Part shown: positions 17,052 through 26,310 of the stretch, one piece after another | How positions within the stretch are numbered: position 1 is the stretch's first letter | How the letters are laid out: each line of letters begins with the position of its first letter | Origin: Akkermansia muciniphila | Lineage (GTDB): Bacteria; Pseudomonadota; Gammaproteobacteria; Burkholderiales; Burkholderiaceae_C | Direction: 5' to 3' | Assembly: GCA_943331105.2 (NCBI GenBank) | Contig: CALQKH020000004.1 | Coordinates: 143,502-207,501 of the forward strand | DNA length: 64,000 bases | The notes under the pieces: generated by a model | What the model saw: the letters and a program-made list of their open reading frames with translations, nothing else | The model's database searches: none | What the model was told of the DNA's origin: nothing | Position numbers and translations under genes: made by a program

Positions 17052-17618
17052 ATGGAAGCCTTCCTCGTCTCTACCGGCATCGTGGCCTTGGCCGAAATGG
17101 GCGACAAAACCCAGCTTTTGTCACTCGTGCTCGCTGCCCGTTTTCGCAAACCCTGGCCCATCGTATTGGGCATACTGGTAGCCACCTTGGCCAACCATGG
17201 TTTGGCAGGCGCCGTGGGCAGCTGGGTCACCACCGTGATGGGCCCTGATGTGTTGCGTTGGGTGCTGGGTGCATCTTTCATCGCCATGGCAGCGTGGATG
17301 CTGATTCCCGACAAGCTGGACGACGACGAGGGCGACAACGCCCCCCGCATGGGCGTGTTTTTGACCACCGTGGTTGTTTTCTTTTTGGCCGAAATGGGCG
17401 ACAAAACCCAAATTGCCACCGTGATGCTGGCAGCCCAATACAACGCTTGGTTGGCTGTGGTGGCGGGCACCACGCTGGGCATGATGCTGGCCAACGCACC
17501 CGTGGTCTGGTTCGGCGATGCCATCACCAAGCGCGTGCCACTGCGAATGGTGCACATCATTTCAGCCGGCATCTTTGCTGTGCTGGGCGTCATCGCGCTA
17601 TCGGGCTGGGGCGCTTAA
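17052..17618 (+). CDS. GDT1/TMEM165 (UPF0016) family cation exporter
   Basis: A 188-residue membrane protein with two copies of the E-x-G-D-K-T signature (AEMGDKTQLL near residue 14, AEMGDKTQIA near residue 115), the hallmark of the UPF0016 family. Members such as MneA export Mn2+ (and Ca2+ in eukaryotes). Six hydrophobic helices are evident. Manganese efflux is the best guess. Its 3' end overlaps the convergent FNT gene by 21 bases. I looked upstream for a yybP-ykoY Mn riboswitch and saw none. Confidence 0.85.
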   Translation: MEAFLVSTGIVALAEMGDKTQLLSLVLAARFRKPWPIVLGILVATLANHGLAGAVGSWVTTVMGPDVLRWVLGASFIAMAAWMLIPDKLDDDEGDNAPRMGVFLTTVVVFFLAEMGDKTQIATVMLAAQYNAWLAVVAGTTLGMMLANAPVVWFGDAITKRVPLRMVHIISAGIFAVLGVIALSGWGA

Positions 17619-18428
17619 ACAACGGTGGCGTTTGTAAATGACGTGGTACACCCCTGCCACCAACACCGCACCACCCAGCACATTGCCCAAAATCACGGGC
17701 ATCAAATTACCCAGCATGCCGCCCCAAGTGACGGGGGCCCCACCCGTCAGGCCACCGTGCTGCAGCAGCATGGCCAATGGCATCAGGTACATGTTGGCAA
17801 TGCTGTGCTCGAACCCTGCCGCCACAAACGCCATGACCGGGAACACCACCGCCACGGCTTTGTCTACCAAGCTGCGCCCGCCCATGGCCATCCACACGGC
17901 CATGCACACCAGCACATTGCACAGCACCCCGCGCAACAAGGCAGTGAAAAACGGCAACTCTTGCTTGGCCAAAGCGATCTGCAACACCTTCTGGCCAATC
18001 GCGCCACCGTTCAAGCTGGCATGGCCACTGGCCCACACCAGCAAGGCCAGTCCTGCGGCCCCCACGAAGTTGGCCAAACACACAATGACCCAGTTGCGCA
18101 GCAACTGCGCCGTGCTGACCCGGCCGTCGGCCCAGGCCATGGCGATCAGGTTGTTGCCGGTGAACAGCTCGGCCCCGGCCACCACCACCATGAACAAGCC
18201 CAAAGAAAACACCAGTCCACCCAGCAATGCGCTGACTGCAAAACCCAAAGTGGGATCGGACTTGACCAGCACAAACAGCATGGCCCCCAAGCCAATGAAG
18301 GCCCCGGCCAGCACGCCCAGCAACGCCAGCGGCAGCGCCGCCATGCGGGCCTTGGCCTCGCCCACAGCCTCGACACGGCGGGCAATTTCAACGGGACTGT
18401 AAGCGTCCGAGCCATCAAGGTCTGACAT
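17598..18428 (-). CDS. focA: Formate/nitrite transporter (FNT) family protein, FocA-like
   Basis: A 276-residue pentameric-channel family protein with six membrane helices. Family landmarks are GAELFTGNN (near residue 85), RGVLCNVLVCMAVW (near 163) and the GFEHSIANMYLMP motif (near 206) containing the central His. An AGGAG site lies upstream of ATG 18428. FNT proteins conduct formate, nitrite or hydrosulfide; FocA versus NirC cannot be settled by eye and no pfl or nir genes are nearby. Confidence 0.85.
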   Translation of the reverse strand: MSDLDGSDAYSPVEIARRVEAVGEAKARMAALPLALLGVLAGAFIGLGAMLFVLVKSDPTLGFAVSALLGGLVFSLGLFMVVVAGAELFTGNNLIAMAWADGRVSTAQLLRNWVIVCLANFVGAAGLALLVWASGHASLNGGAIGQKVLQIALAKQELPFFTALLRGVLCNVLVCMAVWMAMGGRSLVDKAVAVVFPVMAFVAAGFEHSIANMYLMPLAMLLQHGGLTGGAPVTWGGMLGNLMPVILGNVLGGAVLVAGVYHVIYKRHRCLSAPAR

Positions 18429-18476
18429 GGGGGCTCCTGGCCGGGGTGAAATCGCTTCGTCTTATACTTGCGACAT

Positions 18477-18540
18477 GCGCCGATTTGAACCCGATTGCGG
18501 GCGCCGGAACCGTGATGGTTTCGAAATTCAGCTAAATGGC
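18477..18540 (+). promoter_or_regulatory. SAM-II-type (metA motif) riboswitch aptamer upstream of metX
   Basis: The aptamer pattern is visible. P1 is GCGCC (18477-18481) paired with GGCGC (18500-18504), with the conserved loop GATTTGAACCC..ATTGC. Downstream is the conserved AGCTAAATGG (18530-18539), whose GG can pair back with the CC of the P1 loop to close the H-type pseudoknot. The connector holds an extra hairpin GGAACC/GGTTTC (18506-18511 and 18517-18522). A terminator follows and then metX, so SAM binding should repress metX-metW. The match is by eye to the consensus as I remember it. Confidence 0.8.
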
Positions 18541-18560
18541 GTGTGTTTCATCTGACAGAC

Positions 18561-18599
18561 ACCCGGCCCAGCTGACTGCGAAGCCGGGTTTTGTTTTTT
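18561..18599 (+). terminator. Riboswitch expression-platform terminator before metX
   Basis: Stem ACCCGGC (18561-18567) with GCCGGGT (18583-18589), followed by a U-rich tract (TTTGTTTTTTT). It lies 21 bases after the SAM-II aptamer and 21 bases before the metX ATG, the position expected for transcription attenuation. Confidence 0.85.
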
Positions 18600-18619
18600 T
18601 GAACACCTGAACACATTCG

Positions 18620-19774
18620 ATGCTGATTGCCCAATCCCAAAGCATGCTGTTTGAAGCCCCTTTGCCCTTGCAAAGCGGCGCTGCCATCCGTGGCTATTCA
18701 TTGAGCTACGAGACCTATGGCACGCTCAACGCTGACAAATCCAACGCGGTGCTGATTTGCCACGCGCTCAATGCCTCGCACCATGTGGCGGGCGTGTACA
18801 CCGATCAACCCAAAAACCTGGGCTGGTGGGACAACATGATTGGTCCCGGCAAGTCGCTCGACACCGACCAGTTCTTTGTGATTGGCGTGAACAACCTGGG
18901 CTCCTGCTTTGGCTCGACCGGCCCGATGCATGTGAACCCCGACACCGGTCGCGTTTACGGCGCAGACTTTCCGGTGGTGACGGTGGAAGACTGGGTCAAC
19001 GCCCAAGCCCGCTTGCTGGACGTTTTGGGCATTGAACAGTTGGCCGCCGTGATGGGTGGCAGCCTAGGTGGCATGCAGGCGCTGAGCTGGACACTGCAAT
19101 ACCCGCAGCGCGTGAAGCACGCGGTGGTGGTGGCCAGCGCCCCCAACCTGAACGCCGAGAACATCGCCTTCAACGAAGTGGCGCGCCGCGCCATCGTGAC
19201 CGACCCGGATTTCAACGACGGTCACTTTTACGCGCAGGGTGTCGTGCCCAAGCGCGGCCTGCGCATCGCCCGCATGATCGGCCACATCACGTACTTGAGC
19301 GACGACGTGATGAACGAGAAATTTGGCCGCGAGCTGCGCGAAGCGGTGACGCACAACGCCACCGGCTACAAATACTCGACGCAAGACGTGGAGTTCCAAA
19401 TCGAAAGCTACCTGCGCTATCAAGGCGACAAGTTCAGCGAATACTTTGACGCCAACACCTATTTGCTGATCACCCGGGCGCTCGATTACTTTGACCCGGC
19501 GCGCGCTTTTGGCGGCGATTTGTCGCAGGCTTTTGCCCGCGCCAGCTGCAAGTTCTTGCTGGTCAGCTTCAGCACCGACTGGCGCTTTTCGCCCGCCCGC
19601 AGCCGCGAAATGGTCAAGGCCCTGCTCGACAACCACCGCGACGTGAGCTACGCCGAAATCGACGCGCCGCACGGACACGATGCCTTTTTGCTGGACGATG
19701 CGCGTTACATGAACGTGGTGCGCTCTTACTTTGCCAACATGGCCAAGTCTTTGCACGAAGGTGGTGCCGCATGA
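18620..19774 (+). CDS. metX: Homoserine O-acyltransferase MetX
   Basis: A 384-residue alpha/beta-hydrolase-fold acyltransferase that activates homoserine for methionine synthesis. The nucleophile lies in GGSLGGMQ (near residue 150), the catalytic Asp in STDWRFSP (near 318), and the His in PHGHDAFLL (near 352). MetX enzymes of betaproteobacteria may use succinyl- rather than acetyl-CoA, so the acyl donor is left open. No strong Shine-Dalgarno is visible before ATG 18620, but the start fits the family. It is coupled to metW by an ATGA overlap and preceded by the SAM-II riboswitch. Confidence 0.94.
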   Translation: MLIAQSQSMLFEAPLPLQSGAAIRGYSLSYETYGTLNADKSNAVLICHALNASHHVAGVYTDQPKNLGWWDNMIGPGKSLDTDQFFVIGVNNLGSCFGSTGPMHVNPDTGRVYGADFPVVTVEDWVNAQARLLDVLGIEQLAAVMGGSLGGMQALSWTLQYPQRVKHAVVVASAPNLNAENIAFNEVARRAIVTDPDFNDGHFYAQGVVPKRGLRIARMIGHITYLSDDVMNEKFGRELREAVTHNATGYKYSTQDVEFQIESYLRYQGDKFSEYFDANTYLLITRALDYFDPARAFGGDLSQAFARASCKFLLVSFSTDWRFSPARSREMVKALLDNHRDVSYAEIDAPHGHDAFLLDDARYMNVVRSYFANMAKSLHEGGAA

Positions 19775-20355
19775 GCGATGCTTTGATGATTCAAGCCATT
19801 GCACGGCTGGTGCCACAAGGCGCGCGTGTGCTCGATTTGGGCTGCGGCGATGGCGCCCTGCTGGCGCATCTACAACAACACAATGGCTGCACCGGCTACG
19901 GCGTAGAACTGGACGACACCAATGTGCACGCCTGTGTGCAGCGCGGCGTGAATGTGCTGCAACTGAACCTGGACGAAGGCCTGAGCCTGTTTGCAGACCA
20001 ATCGTTTGATGTGGTGCTGCAAATCGACACGCTGCAACACTTGCGCAACGCAGAGACCATGTTGCAAGAGACGGTGCGCGTGGGCCGCGTGGGCATTGTG
20101 GCCTTTCCCAACTTTGCGCATTGGTTCAACCGCTTGAGCGTGCTGCAAGGCCGCATGCCGGTGACCAAGCGCCTACCGTACCAGTGGTACGACACACCCA
20201 ACATCCGAGTGGGCACATTCGCCGACTTTGGCGACTTGGCCCATAAAAACCACCTGCAGGTGTTGGACGCCTTTGGTCTGCAGCGCGGCCAAGAGGTGCG
20301 CACATTTCCCAACCTGATGGCGGGCACGGCGGTTTACAAATTGCAGCGCAGCTGA
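19771..20355 (+). CDS. metW: Methionine biosynthesis protein MetW
   Basis: A 194-residue class I methyltransferase-fold protein with the SAM motif [12 protein letters not shown] (near residue 20) and the MetW-typical NFAHWFNR and [11 protein letters not shown] stretches (near 110-150). MetW is genetically tied to MetX and may support the acyltransferase. It overlaps metX by 4 bases, and both sit under the SAM-II riboswitch. Confidence 0.93.
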   Translation: MSDALMIQAIARLVPQGARVLDLGCGDGALLAHLQQHNGCTGYGVELDDTNVHACVQRGVNVLQLNLDEGLSLFADQSFDVVLQIDTLQHLRNAETMLQETVRVGRVGIVAFPNFAHWFNRLSVLQGRMPVTKRLPYQWYDTPNIRVGTFADFGDLAHKNHLQVLDAFGLQRGQEVRTFPNLMAGTAVYKLQRS

Positions 20356-20356
20356 A

Positions 20357-21556
20357 ATGTCAGCAGCGCCAGGCAACCCAGGCCCGGGCGCCCACAGCCC
20401 TTGGCTGATCGCCAACGTGTTGGCTCAAATTTCTTTTGGTCTTTTGGCCATGACCTTGTGCCTGCCCTCCATGCAGGAATGGGGCGCCATCTTTCACACC
20501 CGTCAAGCCGATGTACAGCTGACCTTCAGCGGCTATGTGGTCGCCTATGGTGCCTTGCAGTTGGTGTACGGGCCCTTGTCGGACCGTCACGGGCGCAAGC
20601 CGATCCTGATGATCGGTCTGGTGGTGGCAGGGCTGGCATCGGTCATGGCTGCGCTGGCCACAGACATCGCCACACTCACCGCTGCCCGAGTACTGCAAGG
20701 TGCAGGCAGTGCCGCGAGCATGGTGGTCGGCCGCTCCATGGTGCAAGACCTGTTCACCGGGCCTCAGCGCACGCGGGTCATGGCCTATATCGGCATGGCG
20801 CTGGGCATGTGCCCGCCGCTGGCGACGCTGATCGGTGGACAAGTGCATGTCCGCTGGGGTTGGCAGCTCAACTTTGTGTTGCTGGCCGTGTTGGCGATGT
20901 TGCTTTTGGCTGCAGCTTGGCTGGGCTTGCCGCGCGTGCCCAAACCAGCAGCCGCCCCGGGCCATTGGCTGCGCGCCATGCTCAGTGCCTATGCCCGCCT
21001 GATGCGCGAGCCGCGCTTTTTGCTGTACGTGGCCATCCTCGCTGCCACCACCGCCACGTTTTACGCCTTTCTGGCGGGAGCACCCATCGTGCTCAAGGGT
21101 TACGGCATCGGTCCAGACGGCATTGGCTGGTTCATCATGGCCGTGCCCGTGTCCTACATCCTGGGCAACTTCATGACCTCGCGGCTCATCGCGCAGGCGG
21201 GCGAATCGCGTGTGATGGCTTGGGGCCAAGCCCTCACGGTGGCGGGTTTACTCATCCTATTGGCGCTGGGCCTGGGTGGCGTGCAAACAGCGCTCGCCGT
21301 GGCTTTGCCTTTGATTTTGCTGGGCTTGGGTCATGGTCTGATCAACCCACCAGCACTCGCGGGCACGGTGGGCGTCATGCCTGCACTGGCCGGCTCGGCG
21401 GCTGCAGTGGCTGGCCTCATGCAGCAACTGACCGGGGCCACAGGTGGTTATCTGGTGGGGCTGGTGCCCCACGAGGGTGCCGTCAATTTGGGCTGGATGA
21501 TGCTGAGCTTCTCGCTGGTTGCCGTGGCCGCTCAGTGGGGGCTTCGCCAACGCTAA
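20357..21556 (+). CDS. Bcr/CflA-family multidrug MFS exporter
   Basis: A 399-residue major facilitator protein with 12 hydrophobic segments. The MFS signature between helices 2 and 3 is GPLSDRHGRKPILMIG (near residue 72). RVLQGAGSAASMVVGRSMVQDLF (near 113) is typical of the Bcr/CflA (DHA1) subfamily. It begins one base after metW, so it is probably co-transcribed with metX-metW. The substrate is unknown. Confidence 0.87.
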   Translation: MSAAPGNPGPGAHSPWLIANVLAQISFGLLAMTLCLPSMQEWGAIFHTRQADVQLTFSGYVVAYGALQLVYGPLSDRHGRKPILMIGLVVAGLASVMAALATDIATLTAARVLQGAGSAASMVVGRSMVQDLFTGPQRTRVMAYIGMALGMCPPLATLIGGQVHVRWGWQLNFVLLAVLAMLLLAAAWLGLPRVPKPAAAPGHWLRAMLSAYARLMREPRFLLYVAILAATTATFYAFLAGAPIVLKGYGIGPDGIGWFIMAVPVSYILGNFMTSRLIAQAGESRVMAWGQALTVAGLLILLALGLGGVQTALAVALPLILLGLGHGLINPPALAGTVGVMPALAGSAAAVAGLMQQLTGATGGYLVGLVPHEGAVNLGWMMLSFSLVAVAAQWGLRQR

Positions 21557-21586
21557 GGCCAAGCCCCAGACAGTTGGCCCCTCAGT

Positions 21587-22753
21587 TCAACACGCCAAGG
21601 CCTGCATTTCGCGGTACAGGTCCGCTTTGCCTTCAAAGCCAATGCCCGGCAAATCGGGCAAGGTGACAAAGCTGTTCTCCACCTTGACGCCGTCAGGGAA
21701 ACCGCCAAAAGGCTGGAACAGATCAGGGTAAGACTCGTTGCCCCCCAGCCCCAAGCCAGCCGCAATGTTCAAGGACATCTGGTGGCCGCCATGCGGCACG
21801 CAGCGGCTGGCCGACCAGCCATGTTCCTTGAGCATGTCCAGCGTGCGCAGGTATTCGACCAAGCCATAACTCAAGGCGCAGTCAAATTGCAGATAGTCGC
21901 GGTCTGGCCGCATGCCGCCATAACGGATCAGGTTGCGGGCATCCTGCATAGAGAACAAGTTCTCGCCAGTGGCCATGGGATTCTTGTAGTAATTGCGCAG
22001 GGTGGCTTGCAACTCGAAGTCCAGCGGATCCCCCGCCTCTTCGTACCAGAACAGGTCGTACTGCGACAGGGCTTTGGCGTACTGGATCGCGGTGTCCAGA
22101 TCAAAGCGGCCATTGGCATCGACGCACAATTTTTGGCCATCCTGCAGCACATCCATGACGGCGTCGATGCGGCGCAGGTCTTCGTCCAGCGAGGCACCAC
22201 CGATTTTCTTTTTCACCACGGTGTAGCCACGGTCCAGGTAGCTGCGCATTTCATCTTGCAGCTTGCGATGGTCTTGGCCAGGATGGTAGTAACCGCCTGC
22301 GGCATACACAAAAATCTTGCGCTTGGGCTGGCCATCGCCGTATCGGTCAGCCAGCAGCTGGAACAGTGGCTTGCCTTCGATCTTGGCCACCGCATCCCAG
22401 ATGGCCATGTCGATGGTGCCAATCGCCACCGAACGCTCACCATGGCCCCCAGGCTTTTCATTGGTGAACATGGTTTGCCAGATTTTGTGAGGGCACAGGT
22501 TGTGGCCTGTTTCGTCCACCAAAGAGGCGGGGGCGGCTTCCAGGATGCGCGGAATGAAGCGCTCACGCATCAGCGTGCCTTGGCCATAGCGACCATTGGA
22601 GTTGAAGCCGTAGCCAATCACCGGCTTACCATCACGGATCACGTCGGTCACCACCGCCACCAGGCTGAGGTTCATTTTGCTAAAGTCGATGTAAGCGTTC
22701 CTGATCGAGGAACTGATGGGAAGGGTTTTTTCGCGGATTTCAACAATTTTCAT
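21587..22753 (-). CDS. tarD: D(-)-tartrate dehydratase (enolase superfamily)
   Basis: A 388-residue mandelate-racemase-subgroup enzyme. It closely resembles, from memory, the Bradyrhizobium D-tartrate dehydratase: matching stretches include RNAYIDFSKM, GYGFNSNGRYGQG, NEKPGGHGERSVA and YGGMRPDRD. The catalytic KxK region is VVKKKIGGA (near residue 183). Metal ligands are in DANGRFD (near 213), WYEEAGDP and ATGENLFS, and the general-acid His in VPHGGHQMS (near 323). It dehydrates D-tartrate to oxaloacetate. A LysR regulator gene is divergent, 104 bases away. Confidence 0.88.
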   Translation of the reverse strand: MKIVEIREKTLPISSSIRNAYIDFSKMNLSLVAVVTDVIRDGKPVIGYGFNSNGRYGQGTLMRERFIPRILEAAPASLVDETGHNLCPHKIWQTMFTNEKPGGHGERSVAIGTIDMAIWDAVAKIEGKPLFQLLADRYGDGQPKRKIFVYAAGGYYHPGQDHRKLQDEMRSYLDRGYTVVKKKIGGASLDEDLRRIDAVMDVLQDGQKLCVDANGRFDLDTAIQYAKALSQYDLFWYEEAGDPLDFELQATLRNYYKNPMATGENLFSMQDARNLIRYGGMRPDRDYLQFDCALSYGLVEYLRTLDMLKEHGWSASRCVPHGGHQMSLNIAAGLGLGGNESYPDLFQPFGGFPDGVKVENSFVTLPDLPGIGFEGKADLYREMQALAC

Positions 22754-22857
22754 GCCATCACTCGTGTGGGGGTTGGAGATGGGGGTGATGTTGCCGCGAG
22801 GGAGTCAGGAAAGCCAATGCTCGTTTTGGCTAGCGCCATGCACTGGACGAACCACAC

Positions 22858-23760
22858 ATGAACTTCATTTGGCTGGAAGATTTTTTGGCCCTGGCTCAAA
22901 CCGGCCATTTTTCGCGTGCTGCGGAGGACCGGTGCAGCTCTCAACCGGCCTTCAGCCGAAGGATTCGTTCGCTTGAAGAATGGGTCGGCACCGACTTGGT
23001 AGACCGAAGCTCCCAACCCGCCCGTTTGACAGCCGCTGGCGAATGGTTCAAGGGTGTGGCAGAAAACTTGGTGGACCAAATTGCCCGACTACCGGACGAG
23101 GCCAAGCAGGTGGCAGAAACACAGGCTGTCACACTCCGGATGGCGAGTACCCACGGACTTTCCTTTGTTTTTTTGCCCCGCTGGTTGCGCCAAATCGAAT
23201 CATCGTTTGCCATGGAGCGGGTGGAGTTGTTGTCAGATGTGTTGTCGCGCTGCGAAGTCCTGATGCAACAAGGCAAAGTGCACTTTGTGCTGACCCATGC
23301 GCATCCTCTCGCCCCCAGCCCACTGGATGCCGAGCATTACAGTGCCTTGAAGATTGGATCGGATGAATTGATCGTCGTATCCCGGCCCAACGACCGGGGG
23401 CGGCCTCTGCACGTTCTGGGGGCTGAGAAAAAAACACCCACATCGGTACTGGGCTACACCGATGCATCGGGACTGGGCCGAATTTTTGATGCTGTCTTGG
23501 GCAAGCGACTCAAAGCGGTGCCGACCCAAGTGGTTTTCAAGGCCCATTTGGCTTCGGTTCTGCGCACCATGGCGCTCGATGGCCGAGGCCTGGCGTGGCT
23601 TCCCCGGACCCTGGTCGAGGAAGACCTGGGCGCGAACAGGCTGGTCAGCGCCAGCCAAGGCGAATGGAACGTGCCGCTTGACATTCGCCTTTACCGCGAA
23701 AAAAACATGACCGGACAAGCGCCCTTGGCCCTGTGGAGCGCCGCGGCAGGAGAACACTGA
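22858..23760 (+). CDS. LysR family transcriptional regulator
   Basis: A 300-residue LTTR. The winged helix-turn-helix (residues 1-60) contains FSRAAEDRCSSQPAFSRRIRSLEEWVG. The co-inducer domain follows (residues 90-295). It is divergent from tarD, the classic arrangement for an LTTR and its target, so it probably controls D-tartrate use. The promoter gap (22754-22857) should hold the T-N11-A box; I could not single one out. Confidence 0.88.
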   Translation: MNFIWLEDFLALAQTGHFSRAAEDRCSSQPAFSRRIRSLEEWVGTDLVDRSSQPARLTAAGEWFKGVAENLVDQIARLPDEAKQVAETQAVTLRMASTHGLSFVFLPRWLRQIESSFAMERVELLSDVLSRCEVLMQQGKVHFVLTHAHPLAPSPLDAEHYSALKIGSDELIVVSRPNDRGRPLHVLGAEKKTPTSVLGYTDASGLGRIFDAVLGKRLKAVPTQVVFKAHLASVLRTMALDGRGLAWLPRTLVEEDLGANRLVSASQGEWNVPLDIRLYREKNMTGQAPLALWSAAAGEH

Positions 23761-23772
23761 ACGCGCAGGGCT

Positions 23773-24309
23773 TCAGCTTTGCACCTCAGGCGCGTGCATC
23801 CAGGCCGCATGCTTGGGCGCGCGTTTGGTTTGGGCCCATTCGTTCAGCATGTCCCACTTGCATGCGTCGAGCTTGGCGTACATCTCGGGCGTGCCCACGT
23901 CGGCGGCCAATTCCAAGCGGTGGCCGTTGGGGTCAAAAAAGTAGATGCTTTTGAAGATGGTGTGGTTGGTGGGGCCAAGCACGTCGACACCATTGGCCTG
24001 CAGGCGGGCCTTGGCGTCTTCCAGAGCTTGCAGGCTGTCGACCTTGAAGGCGATGTGCTGCACCCATTCAGGGGTGTTGGTGTCGCGGCCCATCTCGGGC
24101 GAATTGGGCAGCTCAAAAAACGCCAGCACGTTGCCGCCGCCTGCATCTAAAAATACATGCATGTAGGGATCGGGGGCCTTGGTGGAGGGCACCAAGTCTT
24201 CGGCGATGGCCAAGACAAAGTCCATGTTCAGGTTTTTCACATACCAATCGACAGTGGCTTTGGCGTCTTTGCAGCGGTAAGCGGCGTGGTGAATGCGGTC
24301 GATTTTCAT
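23773..24309 (-). CDS. VOC family protein (glyoxalase/bleomycin-resistance type)
   Basis: A 178-residue VOC protein. N-terminal IDRIHHAAYRCKDAKATVDWYV carries a candidate metal His, WVQHIAFKV a second His (near residue 87), and DPNGHRLELAAD the C-terminal Glu. ATG 24309 has a GGAGA at the right distance; an upstream TTG (24321) would include it. It is the distal gene of a FAD-monooxygenase/DUF2783/VOC operon, so it may open or rearrange the hydroxylated product, but the substrate is unknown. Confidence 0.78.
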   Translation of the reverse strand: MKIDRIHHAAYRCKDAKATVDWYVKNLNMDFVLAIAEDLVPSTKAPDPYMHVFLDAGGGNVLAFFELPNSPEMGRDTNTPEWVQHIAFKVDSLQALEDAKARLQANGVDVLGPTNHTIFKSIYFFDPNGHRLELAADVGTPEMYAKLDACKWDMLNEWAQTKRAPKHAAWMHAPEVQS

Positions 24310-24326
24310 CAGGTTCTCCAAAAGGC

Positions 24327-24569
24327 TCAGTCGGTTTGGCGGGCAGCTTGCAAGGCCTCGCGCAACACGCGCAAGTCACCAATGTGGTTGGCCAGCAGCA
24401 GGATCAAACGGGCGTTGAACGCCTCGCTTTGTTCGTCGCTCAGGCCGTTGTGGGCATCGATCAGGTGCTCATAAAACTCATCGCCGGGCGAGAAGTCACG
24501 GAAAAAACGGCGCCCAGCTTCATGGAAATTGGGCGCGGTGTTCAGGGCGGTGGCTGTATCGGTAGGCAT
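24327..24569 (-). CDS. DUF2783 domain protein
   Basis: An 80-residue protein with the DUF2783 signature FYEHLIDAHNGLSDEQSEAFNARLILLLANHIGD. These small proteins typically lie beside FAD-dependent aromatic hydroxylases, as here, and may be an accessory subunit. The open frame extends upstream into the antisense of the monooxygenase gene; ATG 24569 fits the family length. Confidence 0.8.
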   Translation of the reverse strand: MPTDTATALNTAPNFHEAGRRFFRDFSPGDEFYEHLIDAHNGLSDEQSEAFNARLILLLANHIGDLRVLREALQAARQTD

Positions 24570-24595
24570 ATCGTTTCTTTTCTCAGCAATTGCGC

Positions 24596-26263
24596 TCAAG
24601 CCTGTGCACCCGCTTGCCCCAAAGCACGGGACATGGCCGCTTGCAACCGGGTGCTGTCTAGGCTGCGCCAACGGGCCAGCACATGCTGATCGGGGCGCAG
24701 CAAATAGGTCGTGCCGGGCTTGGTGTCGTAGCGCTTGGCCATCCAGTCTTGCGCATCCACCAGTACCTTCAAGCCGGGCACTTGCAAGGCCTGGCGGGAC
24801 ACGATCAGGCTGTCCACCGGCACCGCGTTGTGCTTCAGGCCTTGCAGTGCGCCCAGCGTCTGGGCATCGGGCGCAGCATCGACAAAGTGCAAGACCGCAA
24901 AGCCGCGCCCCACCTGGTCGAGCAACCAAGCGTCTTGGCCATCCACTTGCACAGGCGCGTCGTCCATCGGTGCGCCGGGCACCATATTGCCCTCAAACGC
25001 ATCGGTATCGGGCGTGTTGAGCACCGAGCCGGTCAGGAAAGAGGGCACCGACAGGCGGCCTGAGTTGACCAGCTTGCGCGCAAAGGGGTGGTGCTTGGCC
25101 AGCGCCAACACTTGGTTGCGGAATGTTTTGCTCGTGCGGCTCTTGGGCGTGATGAAGTCGGTCGAGCGCGTCGAGTTCATGATGTTCTCGTCGGCGGCAA
25201 ATTGGCGGTCCACCGCGTAAGTGTCGAGCAACTTCTCGCTGGCTTGGCCCTTGATCACCAAGCCGAGTTTCCACATCAGATCGTCCGCGTCCTGAAAGCC
25301 CGAGTTGGCCCCGCGCGCGCCAAAGGGCGAGACCTGGTGCGCCGCGTCGCCTGCGAACAGCACGCGGCCATGGCGAAAGTCGGTCATGCGGCGGCACTGG
25401 AAGGTGTAGATGCTGACCCATTCCAGCTCAAATGGCCGCTCGTCGCCCAACATGGCCTTCAGGCGCGGGATGACTTTTTCGGGCTTCTTTTCTTCTTCGG
25501 GATCAGCGTCCCAGCCCAGCTGAAAGTCGATGCGCCAGACGTTGTTGCTTTGCTTGTGCAGCAGCACGCTTTGGTTGGGGTGAAAGGGCGGGTCAAACCA
25601 GAACCAGCGCTCGGCGGGGTAGTCGGCCTTCATGATCACATCGGCAATCAAGAAGCGGTCCTGGAACACACGGCCTTCGATGTCCAGGCCCAGATAGCGG
25701 CGAATGGGGCTGCGTGCGCCGTCAGCCACCACCAGCCAGTCGGCCTCGATGTCAAAGGCGCCTTCGGGCGTTTCCACGGTGAGTATGGCGTGGTCATCGT
25801 GACGCATCACAGCGGTCACTTTGTGCTGCCAGCGGATGTCGGCGCCCAATTCGAGGGCCCGTGCAATCAGCATTTCCTCGACGTGGTACTGCTGCAGATT
25901 GATCATGCCGGGGCGCTTGTGGCCCGCATCGGGCACCAGGTTGAACTGGTACACCTCATCCTCTTCCAAAAAAGTGCGGCCGATGTTCCAGCTCACGCCC
26001 AAGCCGCAAGCTTCATTGGCAATGCCCAGGCGGTCCAAGATTTCGAGGGAGCGCTTGGCATAACAAACCGCCCGCGAGCCGACAGAGACGGTCTTGTCGT
26101 CGTCCAGCACCAGAACATCAAGGCCTTGTAAACGGGCATCGATGGCAGCAGCCAGTCCCACGGGCCCTGCGCCAATGACGATCAGCGGCTTGCGTTGCGG
26201 CGGTGTGGTCATCCACTCGGTGGAGGATGTGTACGGATAAATCGGGTTGACGTAAGCACCCAT
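24596..26263 (-). CDS. FAD-dependent aromatic-ring hydroxylase (MhpA/PheA-like)
   Basis: A 555-residue flavoprotein monooxygenase of the 3-(3-hydroxyphenyl)propionate hydroxylase type. Motifs are VIGAGPVGLAAA (dinucleotide fold, near residue 29), VVADGARSPIRR (the DG motif, near 180) and LFAGDAAHQVSPFGARG (GD motif, near 305). A C-terminal thioredoxin-like domain follows near residues 420-550. ATG 26263 has a GGAG site upstream. It is the first gene of the three-gene operon, divergent from a FadR-type regulator. It would use NAD(P)H and O2 to hydroxylate an aromatic acid; which one is unknown. Confidence 0.85.
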   Translation of the reverse strand: MGAYVNPIYPYTSSTEWMTTPPQRKPLIVIGAGPVGLAAAIDARLQGLDVLVLDDDKTVSVGSRAVCYAKRSLEILDRLGIANEACGLGVSWNIGRTFLEEDEVYQFNLVPDAGHKRPGMINLQQYHVEEMLIARALELGADIRWQHKVTAVMRHDDHAILTVETPEGAFDIEADWLVVADGARSPIRRYLGLDIEGRVFQDRFLIADVIMKADYPAERWFWFDPPFHPNQSVLLHKQSNNVWRIDFQLGWDADPEEEKKPEKVIPRLKAMLGDERPFELEWVSIYTFQCRRMTDFRHGRVLFAGDAAHQVSPFGARGANSGFQDADDLMWKLGLVIKGQASEKLLDTYAVDRQFAADENIMNSTRSTDFITPKSRTSKTFRNQVLALAKHHPFARKLVNSGRLSVPSFLTGSVLNTPDTDAFEGNMVPGAPMDDAPVQVDGQDAWLLDQVGRGFAVLHFVDAAPDAQTLGALQGLKHNAVPVDSLIVSRQALQVPGLKVLVDAQDWMAKRYDTKPGTTYLLRPDQHVLARWRSLDSTRLQAAMSRALGQAGAQA

Positions 26264-26310
26264 GTGACGAGCTCCAGAACAGTCAAAAAGCACCCTGCGG
26301 CGCCCAAACC

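Noticed and set aside
20401..21666. A 421-codon + strand frame
   Set aside because: It overlaps the MFS gene out of frame and has no membrane or domain pattern.
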